Assembly (NCBI GenBank): GCA_001584585.1
Contig: LSYV01000025.1
Location: 255,838 to 307,648 of the forward strand
Direction of reading: 5' to 3'
From: Gonium pectorale
Taxonomy: Eukaryota; Chlorophyta; Chlorophyceae; Chlamydomonadales; Volvocaceae
Length of the DNA: 51,811 nt
The position numbers were made by a program, and so were the translations under genes. Below are positions 11,026-21,900 of the stretch, piece after piece; the stretch's first letter is position 1, and the number at the start of each line of letters is the position of its first letter. Under the pieces are notes generated by a model. The model saw nothing but the letters and a program-made list of their open reading frames with translations. It was not told where the DNA came from and searched no databases.

Positions 11026-12866
11026 TCCGGCTTGTGGCAGGCCATTGACGCCAGGAGGGCACGCCCGGACGACCCGCCGGCGGTCCGCGGGTCCGCCCCG
11101 CCCCTGCATCACCCCAACGCCGGGGCAGCTCAGTGGGGAGTCAAGGGCTGTGCTGGCGGCAGCCGGTGGCACGGGCCGCGCGCCGCCGCCCTCAGAGTTG
11201 AGCCCCAGCAGTGCCGAGAGCATCTATCTGGCGGCTTGGCGGTATCGATGTGTGCAGGAGCTTCTGCGTGGCATGGTGGGGGGAGGTGGCGAGGGGCGGT
11301 AGACCCATCTTAGATAGCAGAACAGGGTAGGGTGGAGATGCGCACAGTGAGGGCACGCACCGCTTGGCTATTCAAAGGCAAACGAGGGCAGGGTCCGGGC
11401 GCTTGCACCGTCTACAGGTTACATGTTACACGTCCGTCAAAGCCGGGGGGTCTACGGTTACGGCTGTGCATGGGGGGCGTGGATGGGGGGTGGAGATGTG
11501 CGTAAAAGACGTGCTATACTGGCTGGCTGTTGGGGTGTGTATGCGGAGCCTTGCAGTGTGGTCGGTCAGGGTGGTCGGTCCATGTCGTATTCGTCGTCGT
11601 CGTCATCGTCGTCCACGCGCGTACGTGCACACCGTCACTATGATCGATGTGATGCGGTGTTCCTCCGCCTCCGCCTCCGCTCCAGGACGGACGCCTACAG
11701 CACGGGCCCCACGAACTACCGGTAGCTAGGCGTGGGCGTACGAAGACCCCACCAGCAGGCACTGCGGGTGGGACACGTTGGGCGGCGTGTGGAACGCGGA
11801 CCGCAGTGGTGTGAACTACGGGGCGCGGCAGCGACGACACGCATTAGGCCGTGCGGGGCGTGGGGCGGCGTGGGGCGGGGCAAGCGTCGCACTTGCTGAT
11901 AGATCGCACTCCTTATCGGCACGTCCCGTTTTCTTATCGCAGCAATACCTCCTTCGCATTTCTACTGCTTGCATGCAAAAGCCGTATGCGTAAACTTTGT
12001 GATGTATGCTGTCGCTGCCAAGCGTATACTTGCATGCAATGCATGTAAGTAAGCCTCCCTTCCGCACTGTTTCACGGCAGTTGCTGACTGGTTTTCACGT
12101 GATGGCCCGGGACGAGCCTGTAGCTTTTCCGGCATCGAGCAGAATTCAGCTTGGTGTGTTTTGTTGGTAGCCTACCTCCTGCTTGCGCACCTTGCCGTCA
12201 TGGGTGTGTGTTCCCGATGAGCCTGCCTGCATACATGGCGGCGGCGGCTCTGTTTGATTGCGGGGGTCAACGCCAGTATGTATGAGAGGCTTTTAATAGT
12301 CCTCGTACGCTGGGGACGTGTGCTCTTGTCATACTTGGTAGGGCACAGGGGTTTCGGGTAACGCCGTGCGAGGAAGTTCGTTCCGTAGCAGGCCCGTATC
12401 GTACCATCACGGTATGGACCACCTGCATTATTCCCATGTACGAACAGATTATTCCATCCCCTGCACAAACAGATCTCTAACGACGGCCACTTTCATTCCC
12501 CTGTAACAAACATATCCCTTACAACGGCGCCCATAGCCAAATGCTTGGCACCGGTCCATGGCAACATTTTGGGGGCTACGGTCCAAGTTCGATCGATTCC
12601 GCCTGTGCACTTCTGGAAAGCTCCAGAGAAAGAGGGTGCCCGCTTCCCCAGATGACATTTATATGCACCCAAACATAGGCGCGTTGTTTCCAGAAGGGCG
12701 TGTGGACGGGTTGTGACAAGGTAAGCAAATAAGGCAGGTGTAGCGACTTTCCTTCCATCACTGAGGGACAAGCTCTGGACCCTCAGGCAGCTGCGGACCC
12801 TCAGGGATGGGAGGGGCCTACCAGCCGTGGTCCCTCAAAGATCAGGGATTCATATGGTAGCAATGG
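11026..12866. other. Intergenic; small repeat traces, no gene
   Basis: Contains a piece (11421-11450, GTTACACGTCCGTCAAAG) that recurs inverted at 46957-46993, and short TCGTCGTCG and GGCGTGGGGC runs. Frames here have no recognisable domain and no splice-linked partners. I see no tRNA or rRNA. Confidence 0.4.
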
Positions 12867-12905
12867 GAGGGACCAGCTGGTCCCTCATCAGCTGCATATG
12901 CAGCT
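12867..12905. repeat. Two adjacent perfect palindromes
   Basis: GAGGGACCAGCTGGTCCCTC (12867-12886, 20 bp, no spacer) is followed after three bases by AGCTGCATATGCAGCT (12890-12905, 16 bp). The 100 bp upstream carry several GGACCCTCAGG and TCCCTCA units related to the first palindrome, so this is a small repeat cluster. Confidence 0.75.
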
Positions 12906-13093
12906 CACGAGCTTGACCGGCTTGGCCGACTCACATGGTGGGCTGCGAGGGGTCGGGCTCTGCTCGCTCGCTTCGCGGTGTCTCTATCTCTATCTGTCAC
13001 CGGCGGTCCATCGGCGTTGAGCGGTTTCCAGATAGACCGGCGTATGTACGTCTGCAGCCCGCCCTCGTTTGACGCCAAACCGCGTGCGGCATA

Positions 13094-13265
13094 CAGACCT
13101 GGAAGTAAGGATGAAGAAGCGGAGGCAGGTACCGTTGTTGCGTGGGGTTACACTGGGAGCATGTATATATATGTAGACATGGCGAAATGCACAAGCAGAC
13201 CAAGGCAGTTCCTCCCCCGCTTGTAGCTGAGCGCTGAAGGACCAGGAGCGGCAGTGGTCTTGCTG
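13094..13265 (+). repeat. Dispersed repeat R3, copy 2
   Basis: Partner of 9534-9700, in direct orientation and 3.5 kb away, with several small indels between the conserved blocks. Confidence 0.5.
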
Positions 13266-14106
13266 TCCATTCCTCGTTGGATGGGCTATTGGAGTCCGGT
13301 TTGATGAGCGAGGTGCGTGGGGAATGCATTCATATGAATGGGTTCGGGTAGGTGCCACGGCTTGTTTCCGTGATGTGGTTGGTCCATGTTTGGTCCTCCT
13401 AGTCCTCCTTGTCCCTTTCTTTCCTCTTGGTTTGCTTCGATCACTGGTGCTGCTGGCTGCGGTCTTTTGACCAAGTTGCCCCTGCCGCTGTCGGCGCAGA
13501 ACGTGTCCCGGCACTGGTGGATGGTATCAGCCTTCCTTGCACGCTGGTTGTGCCGTACACGCAGTTCATGCTGGGTTAACCGGCTGAGCATGTCTCGTAC
13601 GCGGCACCACAGGCTCCTTGGCTGGGTCGCTATTTTGCGGTTGCACCTGTTTTATTTGAAGGTCCTAGTGGCACGGGGAAGGAAAGCCCACCGCAGCCCG
13701 GTGTGTAGCAAAGGAGCGCTGAGCAAGCCCTTTCCAAGCAATCAAGCGAGGTGGGACGCATCACGGGTGATTAGTGCGTGGGGTCATGCGTGTTAAGAAG
13801 TGTGTGAGCCATAGTGTATAAGCTGGTGCTGCATTGGGGATGCATGGTGGGGTTGGGCAGAGTGGGGGGGAGATGGCGGGGGAAGGGGGGGGGAGTTGGG
13901 GTATGACACGCACGTACGGCGGCGTGTGATGCACGCACGTGCCGGTACGCCCGTTAAAGAAACAACTGCAGAAATTTCCTGACCTATATGACTGGATCAA
14001 TAAGGCCTTTGTCATAAAAAGCAAGCACATCGCGTGACTCTGCGACAACACTATGAACTAAGCAAGTGTCGGCGGAAGCCGTCGCCATGCTACTATAATC
14101 ACCGTT
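13266..14106. promoter_or_regulatory. Region upstream of the ABC-ankyrin gene, no clear promoter elements
   Basis: This stretch should hold the promoter and 5' UTR of the large gene starting at 14107. A G-rich run at about 13866-13897 (GGGGGG blocks separated by AGAT and AAG) could form a G-quadruplex. An in-frame TAA at 14059 bounds the first coding exon. No convincing TATA box was seen. Confidence 0.3.
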
Positions 14107-17100
14107 ATGCATCGCTTCTTAGGATCAATGCGAAGAACGCAGTCGCTGGACACCTTCGCGGCCATTATTCAAAGGCGGCTTCTTGTTGTTGTAAGGTCCC
14201 GCTTTGTGCGAGTAAGCACTGGCGGCTAACATTAGCTGTGTTGTTGCACAGCACTTCCTTTTGGCAACGGCTGCCGTTTTCGCGGCTGCTGCTGCTGCGA
14301 CATCATGCGTGAACCACAACGACTGTCCTCGTTTGAGGTAAGCGCGCTTTTGTTTGCTGTTGCTTTTGAGTCGTCTAAACCGAGAGTCGCCACGGAGTGG
14401 GGTCACGGGGTGGGGAGCTGGCTGGTCCACCAGCAGCCCCAGTGGGTGTCGGGGTGTCGGGGTGTCGGGGTGTCAGGGCGCAAGTTGGGCATTGGGCTTG
14501 GAGCTGGCTGCTTTATGTTAGGGTTTGCGGCGTAGGGAGGTCATGGGATGTTGGAGAGGGCTGCTGTGAAGGTGCCTGCGGGTTTCATGGGGCGGGTTTG
14601 GGGCGCGCCACGCCATCCATTCCCAGCAACCATTACCAAATAAAGCCCCATGACCCCTTTCGAGCTAGCCCAAGAACGCCAACTCCACCAACCAGCAGCC
14701 TCTTTTAAACCCGCGTTACCCCCATGCTGCTGGGCATGCTCGGTTTTGGTGTTGTAGGCAGCGAAGTGTGTTCACCATGCAGGCAGCTTGCACCCTCCAT
14801 ACCCAGGTTCTGCAACAACGGCTTACGCACGGGGCCTACGCGAGGTTTGAGCGTAGTAAAATGTGAGGTTTTTTTTGTAGCACGGCAACTACTTGCACAT
14901 TTGCTCCCTGCTGTCCGTCCAGGTTCTGCAACGACGTCCCCTTCGGTCAGTACGAGGGCGTGTGTGACGACTGCTGGCGCTGCTGCCTCTACCCCGAGCG
15001 GTACGCCCTGCCTGCGGTGCTCAACGCAAGGAATGTGACCATCACTGGAGGTTGCGCCCTGCGGTGAGGCAAACACGGGCGGAATGTATGGCCATCACTG
15101 GAGGTTGGGCGGGTGGATGTGCTCTTCGGTAGGTGCGTTATTAGTTGCTGGTAAAGCAGGCGGGCTGGCGTATTCGGCGGGAGAACCGTCGGCATTTGGC
15201 CAGGAGACCACTGGTTGCTGCATGTGGATGATGTGACCAGCAGCAGCCTGTTAACGACTGGTCAGCTCGCTGGCGGGGTGCGATGTGAGTGAGCGCTGCT
15301 GCACTGGTCAACTCAACACATATATGTGCATGTCCTGCCCCCGCCCCGCCTACCCCTCTTTCCGTCGTGTCCTTTGCCACCAGCTGCGCGTGCAATCTGG
15401 GGAAGGCTTGCTCGGATTCCTACAACTGCGGGCCCGGCCTGTTCTGCATGCGGCCAGCCGGAGTGGTCCCGGAGCTATTCCCACAGGGGTCTTGCCAGGT
15501 GCGTGGCAAATGTGGGGCATGCACGGCAAAGGGTGTGCGTATGTGCGGCATCCGTGGGCTGTTAGGGGTCAGGTCAGGAAGGGCAAGACATGTATGCTCC
15601 AACATGCCGATGCACCTGGCAGGGTGCGTGTGCTACGCGCTTGAGCCCGCAAAGCCTATTAACCGCTGGTCGATGATCGTGGTGTTTACCCTAGCCCTTT
15701 CTTTCCATACTGACTCTTGGTTTTGGTATCCCCCTGCAGCCCCTGCCTCGGTCAAGCGGTGCAGCCGCGCGAGCCATTACAGTCCTCATTTGTGCACCTC
15801 GGCGGCGGCGGCGGCCAGTGCTTGAAAGGATGATACCAGCCGGTTTGCCGATCGGATCTTGCCAGCCACACCATCATCACCTGCTGTTGTCGTGTTCATG
15901 AGATGTTGTCTGCCCCCCCCCCCCGTTGTTGCTTCCCGCAGCCCTGCAGCCAGTGCTTGACGGACGATATGGCAGTAGGCGACGACGGCAGCTGCTTCCC
16001 CAAGTGCCCCGTCGGACCCATCATCGGCCTCTTCGGGCCCAGCGTGGGCGCCGCCGTTGCGTCGGCTGCTGGGGAGCTCCCCGCGCTGTCCGTCCTGGCT
16101 AACGCGTCTGTGGACCTGGCCTTCACGCTGCTTTCGCAGAGGGGCGAATCCGATACTTATGCGGCAAGCGTTACCACGGTACGTCGGCACCGATAGCAGT
16201 GTAAATACGGCGCCTATGATAGCCAATGGTGTTTCAGGGTGCAAGCAAGGCCGATGCCTAGCCAGCATCGGCCGTGTGACCCAGGCACCCAGCTATTCCG
16301 GGCTCATAATTCTGCACGAGTGCAGATAGCCACGGTGGTATCTCTGGCTACTGTGCTGTGAGCTGCAGCTGGCCTGACCTTCATTCAGACGGCGTGATGC
16401 AGATGAATGCGTATGTTTCTGAAAGAGTCTATCTGTGCAGAGGTCGGTCATTTGTTGTGGCATATGTGGCCCGTCGGCTGAATGGCTTGTGTTTGGTGCG
16501 TGTGGGGCCATCACTGCTACTGCGGGCATGACCAACGCACTGGCTTCAAGTGCTCCTCAGCCGTTGCTAATATCACAATAATCACAGTCAATAATTGTCT
16601 CGATCGGTGGCTGTACGTATGGCGGCGGTGTATAACAGCACTGCACCCTCCCCCTGTTTCAGCAGGTCCTCCGCGAGGAGCTGGTGGCCTTCCTCCAGGC
16701 CGAGGCCAGCCTGTTCGGGGACCTGGCCATCTTCAACAACCTGTCGTACGCGTCGTACGCACTGGACAACATATACCGCGCGGCAGCGGCGGCGGACGGC
16801 CGTGATAGCCGTAATCAGTCCCTGCCTCTCATTGTGAGTCTATCTGGTTGCTATCCGGGACAGACGACTCTGCCATATACAAAGTTTTTCACCTCTGCCA
16901 TATAACGGGTGCTCGCTTCCTGCACGCAGGCTGCCGCTGCGGCAATCGCAGGCAAGAGCCAGGCGGTGGTGTGTCCGCGGGCGGACGTGCGGAAGCCGCT
17001 GTCCGCCGACCTGCAGCGCCTCTCCGCCCCGGGTTGCCCGTGCTCCTACGCCCCCAACGCCAGCGTAGACCTGTGCCCGGCTGGGTATATCTGCTCGCGC

Positions 17101-18900
17101 AAGGCCTTTCGGGGACTGGGCACCGACGGCCCAAGCTCCGTTCAGCTGCGGGCAGTGTGCGTGCCCTGCCTGTCGGGGCAGTACTGTCCGCAGGGGATCA
17201 CAATGACAACGGTGAGCTTGTGGGCGTTAGTTACCAGATAGGTACAGATGGTGACGTAGCAGTCTGTCGCTTGTTTGATGCATGCCTTCTTGGCTGGACA
17301 GCCAGCTGCGCCCACAGCAACCCAATATATAGGAACGCAGCACGGCAATCCCGATTCAGGTATCGTGAGATTGCATGAATGCATGTGCCGGTTTGAGGCT
17401 TTCCTGACTCTATGCCACTTTTGTGGGATCCTGCCATCTGTCTTTGCGTTGCACGAGTCGCTCGGGTGTTAGGTGTTGTTGTTGGCGGTGGTGGGGTTGA
17501 CGATTGATTTTGTGGTGGTTGGGTGGCAGGAAGCTATTGATATCCATCCAATATTGCTGCTTCATTCCGCACCCACAGGTCCAGAACGACCGGTCCCTGG
17601 ACTGCCCGGCCGGCTACTACTGCCCCACGCCGTCGGAGCTACACCTCTGCCCCGCAGGCGCCTTCTGTGGAGCCAGGTCGCTCAACGCAACAACCTGCAC
17701 GTACACAAAGTGTGCTGGGACGCGACGGGTTGGATGGCTGGCTTCCAGCGGCTTGCTTGCACGCTCTGTACATCTTTCCGATGGCTCATTGTCTAAGCAT
17801 CATGTATGATGGCACTCCGCCGCCCGCGTTTTGCGACAAGCACGCCCCGCCCGCCCAGCCATACATAAAAAAACTGGATGGATGCGGTCTCGTTGTCCGC
17901 GCATGATGTCCAAATGGCGGCCGCTTGCCAAAAATGTACACGTCGCCTTCGGCTGCTACTACCCTTGCCCCCAGCTACATGACCTGGGCGCAGATCATGG
18001 CAGCAGACGAGGTATGTTTAATTCCTGCAATGGCAGACATCATTTGATGACATGTTCCATGCTACGTTTGATGGAATGGGGTTCCTTGGTCTATACCCTC
18101 TCTCCGTCTGCATGCCTGCTGGGCCCTTGGCGCTGAGGCGCAGCCGGTGTAAAGGCGCTCTGCCGACACAGTTTGCTGTATATCATGGCGCAGGAGTCAA
18201 AGGGCAGCCTTGCAAGCCGGATCCGGGCTGGCAAAATGCCCATTCGTGGGAACTTCTGTCCGGAAAAGTCGACAACGTACCAGGACGTATGCCCGTAAGC
18301 TCTGCTTGGAAGGTGGCTCAGACATCCCAGGCAGCCTCTCCCTTTCTTGCGCTGTCTGGGCACGACGCGACATCCGTTAGTTGGTTGCTTGCCAACCGTA
18401 ATGTCAGTGCAGCCGACAGACTGGACTAGAAGAAGCGATCGGTCCTTTTCACAACCCGTTTGGCGTCTTGCCTACTTTGCCGCACCGCCATGCACAACCA
18501 ACGTCCAGATATGCAGTACTTTGCCCACCGCGCGCCCACGTAATAACTCACATAAGAGGTTGTGCTCCTATAACCCCACGCCACAGAGGAGGCAAGTTCT
18601 GCCCCAATGCCTCTGTCAGTCTACCCTGCTGGGCTGGACATTATTGCAAGCGGCAGTCAACACACCCGGTGGCGTGCCCCTGGTACGCACAGGCTTAGTT
18701 GCTTTGGCAGCTACAAGTGGGGACCTGGTTCCGTTGACCAGACTCGTGTCTACGGCTGCACCGATATGCTTGACGATGTTTGTAACATGCAAAACAATGT
18801 GGCGTAAGGGCATGTACCGGCGCATCTTCGCACAAGCAGAAACCTGTGCCGAAGTGTGACTCGGTTGGGCCTGTCTGTGTCAATATGGTCCCTTGCAGGA
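14107..18900 (+). other. N-terminal signal segment and cysteine-rich ectodomain of the ABCG protein
   Basis: Exons: 14107-14211, 14252-14337, 14923-15063, 15384-15498, 15942-16178, 16663-16833, 16930-17211, 17579-17700, 17975-18011, 18194-18294, 18587-18682 and the start of 18809-19316. The hydrophobic stretch FLLATAAVFAAAAAATSC is followed by CVNHNDCPRLRFCND, then DDCWRCC, ACSDSYNCGPGLFC and three repeats of the form CPAGYxC / C...G.xC (DLCPAGYICS, LDCPAGYYCPT, GNFCPEK, GKFCPNAS, GHYCKR). This matches the Cys-rich region of ABCG24-like proteins. The phase match at each junction, for example CG plus C at 15063/15384 and TG plus G at 18682/18809, fixes the exon ends. Confidence 0.8.
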
Positions 18901-21900
18901 TTGCGAGGTGCCCTGAGAACACAACATATGCGGACAATCGAGCCATGGCGGGTGTCTTGTTTCCCATCGTATTCGGGGTGGCACTGCTCCTGTACCTGGT
19001 TTCCGTTGTGGGTTTCATCGTGTTCAAGGTTTTTCTCGTACGCGGGTCTACTACTGCAGCTTACATGAGCACGGAGCAAGAGCACAATCCAAAGGAAAGG
19101 GCGAAGCTATGGACGGCAATGAAGGGCGGAGGAGCACGCGAGGCAACGCGCACAGGCAAAGGCACCGGCACCGGAATTGAAATCACATTTACAAACCTTC
19201 CGGGCCGCCCGTTCAAGCCTGGCAAAGCGGATGACATACCCGAGCCCGTTGGGCTGAGGTATGGGTTGCTTCGGTCAACCGGCAGACTTCTTGCGGGCAA
19301 GGTCAACGTCATAATGGTGCGTACGATGCATCAGAAAACGGTAATGCGGCATACAAGGTGTTGGCTTCGTGGGCTTCGAATGCAACTGCTTTCACGCGCG
19401 CATACATGCCTTGAGTTGACAGAGCCCTAGACTGACCCATTCAAGCCCTGACACTGTTTCTGAAGGGGCCGTCTGGCTGTGGCAAATCAACACTTATCAA
19501 GGTGCTGTCCGGGCGGAGGCTGCCGGAGAAATCCGTGTCGGTCGACTTCTGCTCCCGTAGCGGTGTGTTGCTTTCCGCGACGAGCATAAGGTGAGTTAGT
19601 CCCTACACACCTTTACTGTCGAGCATGACGGGTGACGCCATTTGGATCGTATAACTGGTCGGCAATAACCGGATGCGAGGCAGGGTGGCAGTGTTGCCCA
19701 TTCACTTCCTTTTCAATGTATTACTACATGTCACATAGCAGGTCATCAGGTTTCACGACTCACGCAGCGTTTACTTGCCTGATGAAATGCAGGCGGCGAT
19801 TGGGATTTGTACCCCAGGAGGATGTGCTGCATACAAATCTTACAGTCATGTGAGTCGAGATTCGCCCATATGCCATTTGTCCTGAGCAACTACTGCGCAG
19901 ACTGAAATCTCGGTGCGAGTCGTTTGTGCGTGGTCCTGCCAGGGAAAACATCGACTACAGCGCGCGGCTCACAATGCCGCCGGGAACGCCAGCGTACATT
20001 CAGCAGAAGGCCACATTCGCTGTACTGCAACAGCTGCATTTAGACAACGTACAAAATGCTGTGGTCGGCCCGGAAGAGCAGACAGGTGGGGGGACGAGCT
20101 GCAATTGAGAACTTGAAAAACGCAAGTGGTTTGTTTGATGCAGTGTGAAAGTCCTTGCTGTTGCTTGCTTGTGTCTTGTTTGTTTGTGGAGTCATGTATT
20201 GGCCACGGCCCTATTTTGCAGCAATCTCTGGCGGCGAGCGCAAGCGCGTCAATATTGGGATGGGAATGGTGTCACTCCCGCCAGTGCTGTTTCTGGTGAG
20301 TTTGCTTCGTCCCGGTTGCACTTCCGCCTAAATGTGTCAGTTGCCACGCAATGATGAAGTGACTTGCTAAGTGACGGCAATCTCCGATTGCGGTGTATTG
20401 GCTGCAGGACGAGCCCACATCGGGGCTTGACGCGAGTAGCTCCAAGACGGTTATGGATCTGCTGACCTCCCTTGCTGAGGAAACCCAGATGAACATAACC
20501 GCTGTGCTGCACCAGCCACGGCCTGAGACCTTCCACCAGATTGGCTGGCTTTTGCTACTTGCAAACGGCGGCTCTGTCATTTATTGTGGGCCCTCAGGCC
20601 GCTGTAAGGACTACTTCTACGATATCCTGGGCTTCAGGTAGCGCTTTCACTCTTACAACAGCATAATTAAACCAATGACAACGCAGCCAGGGCGACCGTG
20701 CCTTACCGTGCCGTTCATATCTATGGCGCGCCTGTTTATATAGTGTTGTTTTAATGTGTACTGATGTATGGTTGTCCATCCATCTCGGTTGTGACACACT
20801 GTCGCTCGCATCTGGTCTACCTGGCTGTATGTGCCTGCTCCGCCCACAGGTCCCAATTTGACGTTCAGCAGCATAGCGCAGCCGTTGCAGATGTGGTCCT
20901 TGACATCATGGCTAGCCGAGTCCGGTCCGACTCCCAATTGCACAGTGAGGAGCTGCCCCTGGCCTGGATGTTCCTCGGCGCTGAGCTGATGCGAGCCAAG
21001 TTTGGCACAGAGTTCATGTCAGTACCGGTAATGAAAGCAATAATCCTACATGCGTTGCTGCTTTGCTTGCCCCCGCGCTAATGCGTGCACTGAATTAGAG
21101 AGCACAATGTCAACAGCTGGGCCCGCGGGCTATGTGAGTTGCCGTATGTGTGAGCTGCTCGGTTGGCTCTGCTTGCGCAGGCTGCTTGAGGAGGAGGAGA
21201 AGCCCGGGCCACCTCAACTTAGAGGCGCCACCATAACACCTTCCATGGCAAGTACGATGGATTCTGAAAACACATACATGTTACCTGTAACCCCGCAGCC
21301 AATAAACGTAACTGGTGGCTCATACGCACGACTCCCTAGGCGGCTCGTGCGTTTATGTGGTACGACCATGACAGGGCCGCCAATACAGCTGGCTCCACCA
21401 CTTACAGGTTGAGAATGGCTTTGGGAACGTTGAGGATCCGCTGAAAAGCATTCTCAACTCTCTCAAGGTGCGGTAGTACAGCATCTGGGTTATCTGTATA
21501 TATGTTGTGAGAGCAAATCCACGTTATTGCCCGCACTGTTCTATCTGCTCCAACTGACTCCTTGTTTGTGTTCTACCATGAGCATACAGGGTTCGGCTGC
21601 TTTTGTCGAGTTCCTGAAGATGAAGAACATTGATGAAGAAGGAGGTTCACAGCAATTCAAGCATTTTTACGGACCTCTCAAGCGGCAAGGCCCCCCGCAT
21701 AAGCGTCATCACTCACTTTCGCAGCCCATAACATGATCTTCTTTCATCTCTACCTTGCAGGCGGGGCGCAACGCACCCCACTATCAAGTTCTTTGAAAAT
21801 GATGAAGAGAAGGATGTTTCGCCTGAAACAGTAAGCTCGTTTATGTCGACCACGTATTCATGCATGCCCAGATGTATAGAAAGTGCAGTGGTTAAACGCC

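Noticed and set aside
18683..18710. A 28-bp intron in the ectodomain
   Set aside because: Too short to be spliced; using the acceptor at 18808 instead gives a 126-bp intron and restores the Cys-rich frame.
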